Positions 1 to 7,043 of a DNA stretch of 13,629 bases are shown one piece after another. A program made the position numbers and the translations under genes. How positions within the stretch are numbered: the stretch's first letter is position 1; each line of letters starts with the position of its first letter. The stretch is taken from assembly GCA_035279785.1 (NCBI GenBank), contig DATEHC010000037.1, forward strand, positions 1-13,629, written 5' to 3'. The stretch comes from 40CM-4-65-16 sp035279785. Its GTDB lineage: Bacteria; Chloroflexota; Dormibacteria; Dormibacterales; Dormibacteraceae. The notes under the pieces were generated by a model. It saw only the letters and a program-made list of their open reading frames with translations, was not told the origin of the DNA and ran no database searches.

Positions 1-76
1 CTCCCCCCAACTTTCCATCGAGCATAACGCGCAACTGACGCGATCCAGTCGGATTAACGTGCAGCCTTCACAATTC

Positions 77-81
77 AGGAG
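77..81 (+). promoter_or_regulatory. Shine-Dalgarno site of the E1 beta gene
   Basis: AGGAG at 77-81 lies 5 nt before ATG 87 and 11 nt before the in-frame ATG 93. It decides against the upstream in-frame GTG at 81, whose first base is part of the SD itself. A weak TAACGT (55-60) could be a -10 box, but no convincing -35 is visible. Nothing else can be supported in positions 1-76. Confidence 0.6.
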
Positions 82-86
82 TGGAG

Positions 87-1061
87 ATGCGGATGATCGA
101 GGCCGTCCGCGCCGCGATCACCGAGGAGATGGAGCGCGACGCACGAGTTCTCGTCCTCGGCGAGGACGTGGGGCGAAAGGGCGGGGTGTTCGGCGCCACC
201 GACGGGCTGTATGCGCGGTTCGGCGAGTCCCGGGTGCTTGACACCCCGCTGGCGGAGTCCGGCATCGTCGGCGTCGCGATCGGGGCCGCACTGAACGGCC
301 TCGTACCGATCGCCGAGATCCAGTTTGCGGACTTCATCCACCCCGCTTTTGACCAGATAGTCAGCGAGGCGGCTCGCACGCGCTATCGGTCCAACGGCGA
401 CTGGGGCGTTCCAATAGTCATCCGGGCGCCGTTTGGCGGCGGAGTGCACGGCGGCCTTTACCACTCGCAGTCGATCGAGGCCTTCTACGCGCACGTGCCC
501 GGAGTGAAGGTGGTCGTGCCGAGCATGCCCGGCGACGCCCACGGCCTCCTCAAGTCAGCGATCCGAGACCCGGACCCGGTGCTCTTCCTCGAGCACAAGA
601 GGGTGTACCGGCTCGTCACCGAGGAGGTGCCAAACGGCGATCACCTGGTCCCGATCGGCCCGGCCGCGGTGCGGCGCGAGGGCGCCAACCTCAGCTGCTT
701 CGCTTGGGGACTGATGACGCACTACTGCCTGGAGGCGGCGGCGCAGGTCGAATCCGAAGGCGTGAGCGTCGAGGTCGTCGACCTCCGAACCCTCGCGCCG
801 CTCGATGCCCAGACGATCCTCGCGTCCGTCCGCAAGACTGGCAAGGCGCTGGTCGTGCACGAGGACAACCTGACGGGCGGATTCGGCGCCGAGGTGGCTG
901 CGATCATCTCGCAGCACGCGTTCGACGACCTCGACGGACCGGTGACGCGCGTCGCCGGGCCCGACATTCCCGCGATGCCGTTCAACACGCCCCAGGAAGA
1001 GTTCTTCATGCCCAGCCCGCACAAGATCGCGGAGGCGATGCGAAAGCTTGCCGCGTACTAA
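87..1061 (+). CDS. 2-oxoacid dehydrogenase E1 component, beta subunit
   Basis: This is the beta subunit of the thiamine-diphosphate-dependent E1 decarboxylase of a pyruvate, branched-chain or other 2-oxoacid dehydrogenase complex in the cytoplasm. It works as an alpha2beta2 tetramer with E1 alpha and passes the acyl group to the E2 lipoyl domain. About 324 aa is full length for the family. Visible hallmarks are GEDVG near residue 25, the AESGIVG segment whose Glu57 should activate the ThDP aminopyrimidine, EIQFADF near 77-83 and GLYHSQS with His126, followed by the C-terminal transketolase domain (VVDLRTLAPLD, then HEDNLTGGFG). The HSQS-EA and FLEHKRVYR segments look closest to branched-chain or generic acyl-chain types, but substrate cannot be decided. 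Start: ATG 87 with a good SD; ATG 93 is possible. No E1 alpha is visible; it may lie upstream. The window shows no E2 or E3 downstream. Confidence 0.93.
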   Translation: MRMIEAVRAAITEEMERDARVLVLGEDVGRKGGVFGATDGLYARFGESRVLDTPLAESGIVGVAIGAALNGLVPIAEIQFADFIHPAFDQIVSEAARTRYRSNGDWGVPIVIRAPFGGGVHGGLYHSQSIEAFYAHVPGVKVVVPSMPGDAHGLLKSAIRDPDPVLFLEHKRVYRLVTEEVPNGDHLVPIGPAAVRREGANLSCFAWGLMTHYCLEAAAQVESEGVSVEVVDLRTLAPLDAQTILASVRKTGKALVVHEDNLTGGFGAEVAAIISQHAFDDLDGPVTRVAGPDIPAMPFNTPQEEFFMPSPHKIAEAMRKLAAY

Positions 1062-1072
1062 CAAGGGGGTTT

Positions 1073-1132
1073 CCTCCTCCCCACGGCGTGGGGAGGTGGC
1101 GGCGAAACCGCCGGAGGGGCGCGCCGGAGGGG
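1073..1132 (+). repeat. REP-like double hairpin element between two genes
   Basis: Two adjacent hairpins fill the gap after the E1 beta stop. The first pairs CCTCCCCAC (1076-1084) with GTGGGGAGG (1088-1096) around GGC. The second pairs GGCGG (1098-1102) with CCGCC (1108-1112) around CGAAA. They are followed by a 9-nt direct repeat CCGGAGGGG at 1111-1119 and 1124-1132, which runs into the GTG start of the next gene. From memory, this general layout (GC hairpin, then GGTGGC, then GGAGGGG) is a common dispersed intergenic repeat in high-GC genomes. The lack of a T-tract makes a simple intrinsic terminator unlikely. Confidence 0.6.
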
Positions 1133-2313
1133 TGCCGACCATCTCTCAAAGTGAGTACGCGCTGCGGCGCGAGTCCGTGACCGCGGGCATTGAAGCCGCG
1201 GGACTGGACGCCATGTGCGTCTTCTACCCCGCACGGGTCGCGTACCTCACAGGCTTCCACCACATCCCGACCGAGCGCCCGATTGCGCTGGTCATCGGCT
1301 CGAGCGGCCAATCGTCCCTGGTGGTGCCCGCGGTGGAGAAGGAGCACGCCGAGTCGGCCACCAAGGTGGACCAGGTCCGCGTGTACTTCGAATACCCGGG
1401 CGCCGAACACCCGATGTCGAGCGTGGCCGAGGTGCTGGCGGAGATGAACGCGCGCCCCGAGCGCACGGGCGCCGACCACGACGGCTACGTCCCCTACTGG
1501 GGCTACCGCGGCCCGCGGCTCAGCGACCTTACCGGCGCCGAGCCGCGCGACGCCGAGCTCATCGTCGAGTCGCTGCGGCGTGTGAAGTCGCCGGCGGAGC
1601 TGGAGTGCATTCAGCTCGCGTGCGACTGGGCAGGCAGGGCTCATCGGCGGATGCAAGCGGCGATTGCGGTCGGCAAGACCGAGATGGAGTGCTACACGCC
1701 TCCCGCAACCGAAACCCTCTTCGAGATGGTGCGCGAGATGCCGGGGTGGCGACCCAAGGGCCTCGACGATTCCGGCCTCGTCGCGATGTTCGTCGGCGGC
1801 CGCGCCACCGCGATGCCGCACGGCTTCGTGAAGGGCCACGGGGTGCAGCCCGGCGACGTTCTGGTCAGCGGCGCGGGGAGCAACATCGACGGCTACCGCA
1901 GCGAGCTGGAGCGGACGATGATCGTCGGCGATCCCACTGCAGATCAGCGTCGGGCGTTCGACGCGATGCTGGCGCTGCAGTCACGCGCGATCGAGGTGAT
2001 GGCGCCGGGCGTGCCGGCAGGAGAGGTCGAGCTCGCCGTCGTTCGACTCGCCGAGGACCTCGGCGTCGAACAGAACCTGCGTCACCACGTCGGCCACTCG
2101 ATCGGCCTGGAGGGTCACGAGGCGCCGTTCCTGGACCGCGGCGACGACGCGGTCCTCGAGGTCGGGATGGTCTTCACCGTCGAGCCCGGCGTCTATGTCA
2201 AGGAGCTTGGCGGGTTTCGCCACAGCGACACCGTCTGCATCACCGCCGACGGATGCCGCTCGATGACCGACTACCCGCGCGAGCTCGCCGACCTGGTGAT
2301 ACCTACGCCGTAG
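1132..2313 (+). CDS. M24-family (creatinase/prolidase-fold) protein with altered metal site
   Basis: This is a cytoplasmic protein of 393 aa with the two-domain layout of Xaa-Pro aminopeptidases and creatinases: an N-terminal creatinase_N-like domain (about 1-150) and a C-terminal pita-bread domain (about 155-390). Conserved stretches include MPHG (His230), GYRSELERT (254-262), the VGHSIGLEGHEAP block with His322, and FTVEPGVY with Glu351. Of the five usual metal ligands, the first Asp is Gly247, the second is Glu258 and the last Glu is Ser365, so a dinuclear metal site is doubtful. The LERT motif matches creatinase, which works without metal, so an amidinohydrolase-like or other C-N hydrolase role is as plausible as a peptidase. 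The GTG 1132 start follows the repeat; GGAGG lies only 1 nt before it, so initiation may depend on coupling. A TTG at 1048 would put translated repeat sequence at the N-terminus. The 3' end overlaps the convergent permease gene by 11 nt. Confidence 0.85.
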   Translation: MPTISQSEYALRRESVTAGIEAAGLDAMCVFYPARVAYLTGFHHIPTERPIALVIGSSGQSSLVVPAVEKEHAESATKVDQVRVYFEYPGAEHPMSSVAEVLAEMNARPERTGADHDGYVPYWGYRGPRLSDLTGAEPRDAELIVESLRRVKSPAELECIQLACDWAGRAHRRMQAAIAVGKTEMECYTPPATETLFEMVREMPGWRPKGLDDSGLVAMFVGGRATAMPHGFVKGHGVQPGDVLVSGAGSNIDGYRSELERTMIVGDPTADQRRAFDAMLALQSRAIEVMAPGVPAGEVELAVVRLAEDLGVEQNLRHHVGHSIGLEGHEAPFLDRGDDAVLEVGMVFTVEPGVYVKELGGFRHSDTVCITADGCRSMTDYPRELADLVIPTP

Positions 2314-4165
2314 CCGACGTCGGCACAGGCTTGGTGGTGTACATGTGCAAGACAGTGCAGCTGTCGGCGTTGTGCCGCCGCACGCGCTCGACCGCAAGCG
2401 GCGGAAGCATGCCCTTGTCCTCATCCGCGATGACTGTCTCCTTCGGATGGACCGTGCGCCAGACCTCGGCGACCATCTCGCGTGGCAGGCTGCCCGGCAC
2501 GTAAACGTAGCGACGCCGAGGCACCTGCCTGCGCGTCATCTGCTCGGCGCGGGCAAAAGCGTCGCGGGCGGCGTAGTCGCGCAGCCAGGGGTCGCTGACC
2601 TCGAAGAGGTCCGCGTACTGCTTGCCGTGACGTGTTCCCCTGTACACGAACACGACACCGCGGCCTTCCGCGGCCTTCGCCGCCTCGCTGATCACCGCCT
2701 CGGCCGCCATCTGCTCATGTGGCAGGATGACGAAGACGTCACCCGGCGCCCGGCGTCCACCAAGGGCTGCCGCGATCGATTCGGCTGCGCGCTGCGGGCG
2801 GAACGGAACCGGGAACACCGTCGGCCTCCGCGCCCGGTAGTAGCGATAGGTGGCCAGCCCGATGAGCAAACCGACGAGGGCGAGACCACCACCGAACTTC
2901 GTCGCGTCGGGCTTGAAGACGAGGTTGATCGACCATGCGGCGATCACGAGCACGGTCGTGAGCACGCCGACCGCGAAGAAGGCGGCGCGTCCCAGCGACA
3001 TGTTCCTGTACTCGCGCCATCGGACCACGTCGAGGCTGACGCACGTGAGCACGAACGTGCCGAGTAGGCCGAACGCGTAGAGGTCACCGAGAGCTCCGAC
3101 GTTCGCGCCCAATTTGACGATCAGAACGATCGGGAGGGCGACTGACGCGAGGATGGCCCAGTGCGGCGTGAACCGCCATCTGTTGCGCTGCTCCAGCGCT
3201 CGCGGAAGGAAGCCCATGCGCGCCAGGGCGATGAAGACGTGGTAGGCGCCGATGATCGCGGTGTTGCTGGCGAAGACGAGGAGGATCGATCCGCTGACCG
3301 CGACGTAGTCGCCGATCAGCTGCCCGGCGACGTGTGTTCCCAGCACTGAGATGTACTGCTGGGGGTCGGTGCTTCCGCTGAGCAGGGTCGTCGACCAGAG
3401 CGTCAGCAGCGGGCTCGTCACCGCCATGGTCAGTACGACTGCGCCCATGGCCCGGTTGGCCACCGTGCGTCTCGGCTCGCGCATGGCCGGCGCCAGCTGG
3501 GCGATGCTCTCCAGGCCCGAGAACGCTAGAAAGGCGGCTCCGTAGCCGGTGATGAGGAAGAGCGGTGTCAGTGCCGGCCCTTTCGTCACCGCGTGGAAGC
3601 TTTCGACGATGCCATGCGGCCCGAGATAGACGGCCGTCGCCGCCACGACAAACAGCTGGCCGGCCGCCGCAAGGGTCGCGAAAACGGCGGTCGTGCGTGC
3701 GCTCTCCTTGATGCCGAGCGCGTTCAGGATCCCGAGTCCGACAAGCGCGAGGATCACGGCACCGGCGATGGCGGGAGCAAGGGCGGGAAAGATGATCGAG
3801 AGGTAGATCACCCCGGAAACAGCGCTTATGGCCGCGGTCAGGTAGTAGTCGACCAGGATGAACATGCCGCCGAGCAGGCCGGCGAACGGATGCAGGGCCT
3901 GCGACGAGACGTTGACCACGCCCCCGCCCTCTGGATAGCGCCACGTGACCTCCGCATACTTGATGCACAGCAGCGCGAAGACGAAGAGCACCGCGACCAC
4001 GAATATCGCGGAGCGCTCCTTGAAGCCGCTGGTGAACAGGTAGCCGGGCGTGTAGTAGACCGACGTGCCGATGTCGGCGAAGACGACCGCCCAGCACAGA
4101 AATGCGCCGAGGTTCCCACCGCGGAACTTGATCCGGCGGCGGGCCGGCGTGTGGCTTTCGCTCAC
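2303..4165 (-). CDS. APC-superfamily permease with C-terminal universal-stress-like domain, KimA-like
   Basis: This 620-aa inner-membrane transporter has about twelve hydrophobic segments (residues about 18-455) and a soluble C-terminal domain (about 475-610). Most relatives are annotated as amino-acid permeases. Its helix motifs fit the K+ importer KimA: Asp31 and Tyr38 in DIGTSVYY (helix 1), Asp106, Thr110 and Ser114 in DYYLTAAIS (helix 3), and Glu219 in FSGLES (helix 6). KimA positions are recalled, not aligned. The tail begins GDVFVILPHEQ and alternates strand-like and helix-like segments as in universal stress proteins; KimA also ends in a cytosolic domain and is about 600 aa. Start: GTG 4165 overlaps the stop of the 75-aa gene (GTGA), giving translational coupling. 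The same frame stays open upstream to 4564, but that part is Arg/Pro-rich and not membrane-like. Substrate (K+ or amino acid) is unproven. Confidence 0.85.
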   Translation of the reverse strand: MSESHTPARRRIKFRGGNLGAFLCWAVVFADIGTSVYYTPGYLFTSGFKERSAIFVVAVLFVFALLCIKYAEVTWRYPEGGGVVNVSSQALHPFAGLLGGMFILVDYYLTAAISAVSGVIYLSIIFPALAPAIAGAVILALVGLGILNALGIKESARTTAVFATLAAAGQLFVVAATAVYLGPHGIVESFHAVTKGPALTPLFLITGYGAAFLAFSGLESIAQLAPAMREPRRTVANRAMGAVVLTMAVTSPLLTLWSTTLLSGSTDPQQYISVLGTHVAGQLIGDYVAVSGSILLVFASNTAIIGAYHVFIALARMGFLPRALEQRNRWRFTPHWAILASVALPIVLIVKLGANVGALGDLYAFGLLGTFVLTCVSLDVVRWREYRNMSLGRAAFFAVGVLTTVLVIAAWSINLVFKPDATKFGGGLALVGLLIGLATYRYYRARRPTVFPVPFRPQRAAESIAAALGGRRAPGDVFVILPHEQMAAEAVISEAAKAAEGRGVVFVYRGTRHGKQYADLFEVSDPWLRDYAARDAFARAEQMTRRQVPRRRYVYVPGSLPREMVAEVWRTVHPKETVIADEDKGMLPPLAVERVRRHNADSCTVLHMYTTKPVPTSATA

Positions 4166-4389
4166 TCCAGCAGGGCGCTCCTCCGCTCGCCGAGATAGCG
4201 GCGCAAAGCGGCCGTGTCGGCCCGGAGCTGATCCAGTGCGCGGCGCGCCTCGCGGTCGTCGAGCTGCATGGCGGAAGCGGCGTCGAAGTAGATCTCGGCG
4301 CGCTCCAGCTGGCGGATGGCGGCGCGCAGGACCTGACGGCTGTCTCTGACAGTCCTCGTGCTCGGGAGCTGGACCACTGCCGCGCGCAT
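4162..4389 (-). CDS. Small helical protein (75 aa) coupled to the permease
   Basis: I do not recognise this family. The 75-aa product is charged and probably almost entirely alpha-helical, with Leu/Ala heptad-like spacing through QVLRAAIRQLERAE and ALDQLRADTAALRRYL. It has no signal peptide, membrane segment or cysteine. It counts as real because its stop codon overlaps the permease start by 4 nt (GTGA at 4165-4162) and a TAAGTT -10 box lies exactly 6 nt before its ATG. It is the first gene of a two-gene operon with the permease, so a regulatory or accessory role for that transporter is a reasonable guess. No function is assigned. Confidence 0.7.
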   Translation of the reverse strand: MRAAVVQLPSTRTVRDSRQVLRAAIRQLERAEIYFDAASAMQLDDREARRALDQLRADTAALRRYLGERRSALLE

Positions 4390-4395
4390 GAATCG

Positions 4396-4401
4396 AACTT
4401 A
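4396..4401 (-). promoter_or_regulatory. -10 box for leaderless mRNA of the 75-aa gene/permease operon
   Basis: On the minus strand TAAGTT (4401-4396) is followed by six bases (cgattc) and then ATG at 4389. That is the spacing expected when the A of ATG is the transcription start. There is no SD, and no TTGACA-like -35 is visible. Confidence 0.5.
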
Positions 4402-4445
4402 GGAGTCGGGGTGTTGGAGAGCTGTTAGGGCTCGGCCGCGATCCA

Positions 4446-4463
4446 TATGGATGTCGTATGGAT
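4446..4463 (+). promoter_or_regulatory. Direct repeat TATGGAT-N4-TATGGAT, candidate response-regulator site
   Basis: Two identical 7-mers, TATGGAT at 4446-4452 and 4457-4463, are separated by 4 nt (11-bp period). OmpR/PhoB-family regulators bind 7-bp direct repeats with this period. The repeat is centred about 39 bp before the proposed transcription start at 4494, a class II activator position, and about 65 bp before the divergent start at 4389. The first copy is also part of a 12-bp palindrome (ATCCATATGGAT, 4441-4452). The KdpE-like regulator at 6363-7043 is the obvious candidate partner; that link is inferred. Confidence 0.45.
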
Positions 4464-4479
4464 TTGCCGGGGGATCGAT

Positions 4480-4485
4480 TACGCT
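4480..4485 (+). promoter_or_regulatory. -10 box for the plus-strand permease
   Basis: TACGCT fits TANNNT and lies 8 nt before ATG 4494, which has no SD. This suggests a leaderless transcript and supports 4494 over the earlier in-frame ATG at 4458, which sits inside the direct repeat. No -35 is visible, consistent with activator dependence. Confidence 0.4.
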
Positions 4486-4493
4486 CCAATTCG

Positions 4494-6353
4494 ATGTCTG
4501 AGTCGGTCGCCCGACGTGGTCGCAGACTCGGCGACCTACGGGTCGTGGTCCGGCGTCCTGCCAAGCTGCCGCGGACGCTCGGCCCGGGCGCGCTGTTCGC
4601 AGCGTGCTACGGCAACGTCGGTTCCAGCATCTATTACGCGCTCGGGGTCACCGCGGCTTTCGCCCTCGGGCTCACGCCGGTCGCGCTGATCCTTGCGGGT
4701 TTCATCTTCGTCACCACCGCGCTGAACTACGCGGAAGGGACCGCCGCACTCCCCCACGCGGGCGGCAGCTCGAGCTTCGCCCGCCGCGCGTTCAACCAGC
4801 CGATCGGTTTCATCGTCGGCTGGGTCCAGCTGCTGAACTACACCGCGACCGCTTCCATATCCGCGTACTTCGCGATCGGCTATCTAGGCGTGTTCGGCAA
4901 GTACTTGCCGTTCTTCACAACGTTGCAGCACAACGACGTCGCGCACGTGACCGCGACGGCCGCGTTGATCGGTGTGCTCATCGTCCTCAACGTGATCGGC
5001 ATCCAGGAGTCGAGCCTCCTCAACCTCGTTCTTGCGGTCACCGACCTGGTGACTCAGTTCGTGCTGGTGATCCTCGGCATCATCCTGCTCCTCAACATCC
5101 GAACCGTAATCGGGAACATCCACCTGGGCGTCGCGCCGACCTGGGGCACGTTCCTTGCTTCGATCTCGATAGCGATGGTGACCTACACCGGGATAGAAAC
5201 CATCTCGAACCTTTCGGAGGAGGCGAAGAACCCCGGCCGCAATGTGCCCCTCGCGACCTTCTGGGTGATCATCGCCGTGCTCTTCGTGTCGGCGTTTCTG
5301 CCGACGATCGGCATGAGCGTGTTCCCCGTCACCTTCGATCCGCACACGCACCAGTACGTGACCGCGCTCGCGACGCAGCACAAGGACGACCCGGTGGCCG
5401 GGATCGTCGGCGGATTCTCGGTCGTGTCGCAGACGCTCGCCTTCTGGGCGGAGATCTGGGTTGGCATCCTTGCTTTCACCATCCTTGTCATCGCGACCAA
5501 CGCAGGCCTTATCGGCATCTCCCGGCTCAGCTACTCGCTCGCGGGCGTCGACATGCTGCCCAAGCGATTCGCGCAGCTGCACCCCAAGTTCAAGACTCCG
5601 TACATCTCGATCATCGTGTTCGGCATCGTCGCCGCCGTCCTGGTGGTGCCAGGCATCGCGGTGCACAGCGCCGAGATCGACCTGTTGGGCGCCGTCTATT
5701 CGCTGGCCGCGACGTTCGCATTTTGCTCGGCACACCTTTCGGTCATGCGCTTGCGATTCATCGAGCCGGCGCTGCATCGCCCCTACCGAATGCCGTGGAA
5801 CATCAAGTTCGGTCGCGACAGCATCCCGCTGCTGTCGCTGGTGGGCGCGTTGTTCATCGGCACGGTGTTCACCCAGCTGGTGTTCCAGAACATCTCGAAC
5901 TCGACCTTTGTCTTTCTCGGTTGGCTCACGCTCGGCGCCCTCGCGTACGTCGCCTACCGGCGCTACCGCCACGAGCCGCTGTGGGAGCCACTGGAGGTCC
6001 CTCCGCCGCGCGAGCGCGACGTCGATCACATCCCGCTCGAGACGCTGCCTCGCAGCGCGCGTTACCGCATGGGCAGGCGCGAGCGCATCACCGCGCACGC
6101 CGCCCGCGTGCGGCATGTGCACGAGGAGCACCGCCCTGGGTGGCAGCTCGAGTTCGAGCTGTTTTTCGCGCGCCACGGCGCGATCCGCGGAGTGCTCATC
6201 GTGCTGGTCTTCGCGGCGATCAGCGGCCTTGCGGTCTTCATCGACCTCTCGCGTCTCGACCCGACCGGCCCCGGGCTTGGCTGGTCGCCCGGCCTCGTGA
6301 TCGTCGCGTTCATCGCCGCGTACCTGCTCAACCGGAGCCACGCCGAGCAGTAG
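4494..6353 (+). CDS. APC-superfamily permease, second KimA-like paralogue
   Basis: This 619-aa integral membrane transporter has an Arg-rich cytosolic N-terminus (about 1-30), about twelve hydrophobic segments (30 to about 475), a polar stretch rich in Arg, His and Glu (about 480-555), and two further hydrophobic segments near the C-terminus. Helix 1 reads YGNVGSSIYY, helix 3 LLNYTATASIS, helix 6 YTGIETISNLSEEAKNPGRN. Compared with the divergent neighbour, Tyr48, Thr119, Ser123, Thr232 and Glu235 are kept, but the two acidic helix residues are Asn41 and Asn115. The substrate or coupling ion may therefore differ. The tail lacks the stress-protein-like domain. Start ATG 4494 rests on the -10 box; ATG 4458 would add 12 residues. 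The gene ends 9 nt from the convergent regulator gene, leaving no room for a terminator between them. The fold is clear; substrate is not. Confidence 0.85.
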   Translation: MSESVARRGRRLGDLRVVVRRPAKLPRTLGPGALFAACYGNVGSSIYYALGVTAAFALGLTPVALILAGFIFVTTALNYAEGTAALPHAGGSSSFARRAFNQPIGFIVGWVQLLNYTATASISAYFAIGYLGVFGKYLPFFTTLQHNDVAHVTATAALIGVLIVLNVIGIQESSLLNLVLAVTDLVTQFVLVILGIILLLNIRTVIGNIHLGVAPTWGTFLASISIAMVTYTGIETISNLSEEAKNPGRNVPLATFWVIIAVLFVSAFLPTIGMSVFPVTFDPHTHQYVTALATQHKDDPVAGIVGGFSVVSQTLAFWAEIWVGILAFTILVIATNAGLIGISRLSYSLAGVDMLPKRFAQLHPKFKTPYISIIVFGIVAAVLVVPGIAVHSAEIDLLGAVYSLAATFAFCSAHLSVMRLRFIEPALHRPYRMPWNIKFGRDSIPLLSLVGALFIGTVFTQLVFQNISNSTFVFLGWLTLGALAYVAYRRYRHEPLWEPLEVPPPRERDVDHIPLETLPRSARYRMGRRERITAHAARVRHVHEEHRPGWQLEFELFFARHGAIRGVLIVLVFAAISGLAVFIDLSRLDPTGPGLGWSPGLVIVAFIAAYLLNRSHAEQ

Positions 6354-6362
6354 CAGTTGGAG

Positions 6363-7043
6363 TCAGGCCTCTAGCCTGTACCCCACTCCCGGTTCGTTGA
6401 CGATGTACTTCGGGTTCGCCGGGTCGTCGCCGAGCTTCTTGCGAATCTGGGCCACCACGTAGCGCGTGTTGTACTTGTCGCCGATCGCGTACTCGCCCCA
6501 GACCTGCCGCAGCAGCGTAGTGTGGCTCACCGGCTTGCCGGCGTGCAGAGCGAGGTAGCGCAGCAGCTCGTACTCCGTCGGGGTCAGCCGGACGGTCTCG
6601 CCATGGACGGACACATGGCGCCGGGCCAGGTCGATCTCGAGGTCGCCGGTGCGCACGATGGGCTCGCCCGCGGTGACGTCGGCCTGCCGGCGCAGCACAG
6701 CTCGGATCCGCGCGACCAGCTCCTCGGTGCCGAACGGCTTGACGACGTAGTCGTCCGCGCCCGCATCGAGAGCCCGCACCTTGTCCTTTTCGCCAGGCAT
6801 AACGCTGACGACGATCACGGCCGCCCGGGTCGCGGGCCGCATCGCGCGCAATGTCTCGAACCCGTCCATCCCCGGCAGCCCGAGGTCGAGGAGCACCACG
6901 TCGGGCCGCCAGGCCGCCACCTCACGGATCGCCTCCTGTCCGCTGCCGACGGCGTGAACGTCGAAGTCGTGGTACTGGAGCCCCGCCCGCAGGGCGCGTT
7001 GCATCTCGACCTCGTCATCCACGACCAGCACACGTCCCCTCAT
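6363..7043 (-). CDS. OmpR/KdpE-like response regulator
   Basis: This 226-aa cytoplasmic transcription regulator is the partner of the adjacent kinase. The receiver domain (1-115) has the acidic pair Asp9/Asp10, phospho-acceptor Asp53 in LLDLGLPGMDG, switch residue Ser80 and Lys102 in KPF. The C-terminal winged helix (about 130-226) contains LTPTEYELLRYLALH, the recognition-helix region around KYNTRYVVAQIRKKLGDD, and the closing wing VNEPGVGYRL, all typical of the OmpR subfamily and close in style to KdpE. The ATG at 7043 overlaps the kinase stop by 4 nt (ATGA), so the two are coupled. A longer open frame to 7319 is read-through of kinase sequence and is rejected. Likely targets are the neighbouring transporter promoters with the 11-bp-period repeat (inference). 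It is the last gene of the minus-strand operon. Confidence 0.9.
   Translation of the reverse strand: MRGRVLVVDDEVEMQRALRAGLQYHDFDVHAVGSGQEAIREVAAWRPDVVLLDLGLPGMDGFETLRAMRPATRAAVIVVSVMPGEKDKVRALDAGADDYVVKPFGTEELVARIRAVLRRQADVTAGEPIVRTGDLEIDLARRHVSVHGETVRLTPTEYELLRYLALHAGKPVSHTTLLRQVWGEYAIGDKYNTRYVVAQIRKKLGDDPANPKYIVNEPGVGYRLEA

Noticed and set aside
1..38. Possible C-terminal end of an E1 alpha gene (a frame closing with TGA at 36-38)
   Set aside because: Only 12 codons are visible, other frames are equally plausible, and the residues are not diagnostic.
1048..1131. TTG 1048 start for the M24 protein
   Set aside because: It would translate the intergenic repeat and overlap the previous gene; TTG is rare and the added residues are not part of the family.
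1215..2504. 429-aa open frame on the plus strand overlapping the M24 gene
   Set aside because: Its product is dominated by Arg, Gly, Pro and Ala without domains; it is a frame-shifted shadow, common at high GC.
4458..4493. ATG 4458 as start of the plus-strand permease
   Set aside because: It has no SD, lies inside the direct repeat, and ATG 4494 has a -10 box at leaderless spacing. It remains possible.
4166..4564. N-terminal extension of the minus-strand permease to 753 aa
   Set aside because: The added part is Arg/Pro/Ser-rich out-of-frame reading of the 75-aa gene and control region. GTG 4165 overlaps the upstream stop as expected for coupling, and the membrane domain begins just after it.
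4604..6400. 598-aa plus-strand and 485-aa minus-strand open frames (the latter 4884-6341) across the second permease
   Set aside because: Both are low-complexity Arg/His/Asp/Ala readings, whereas the permease frame has clear membrane helices and family motifs.
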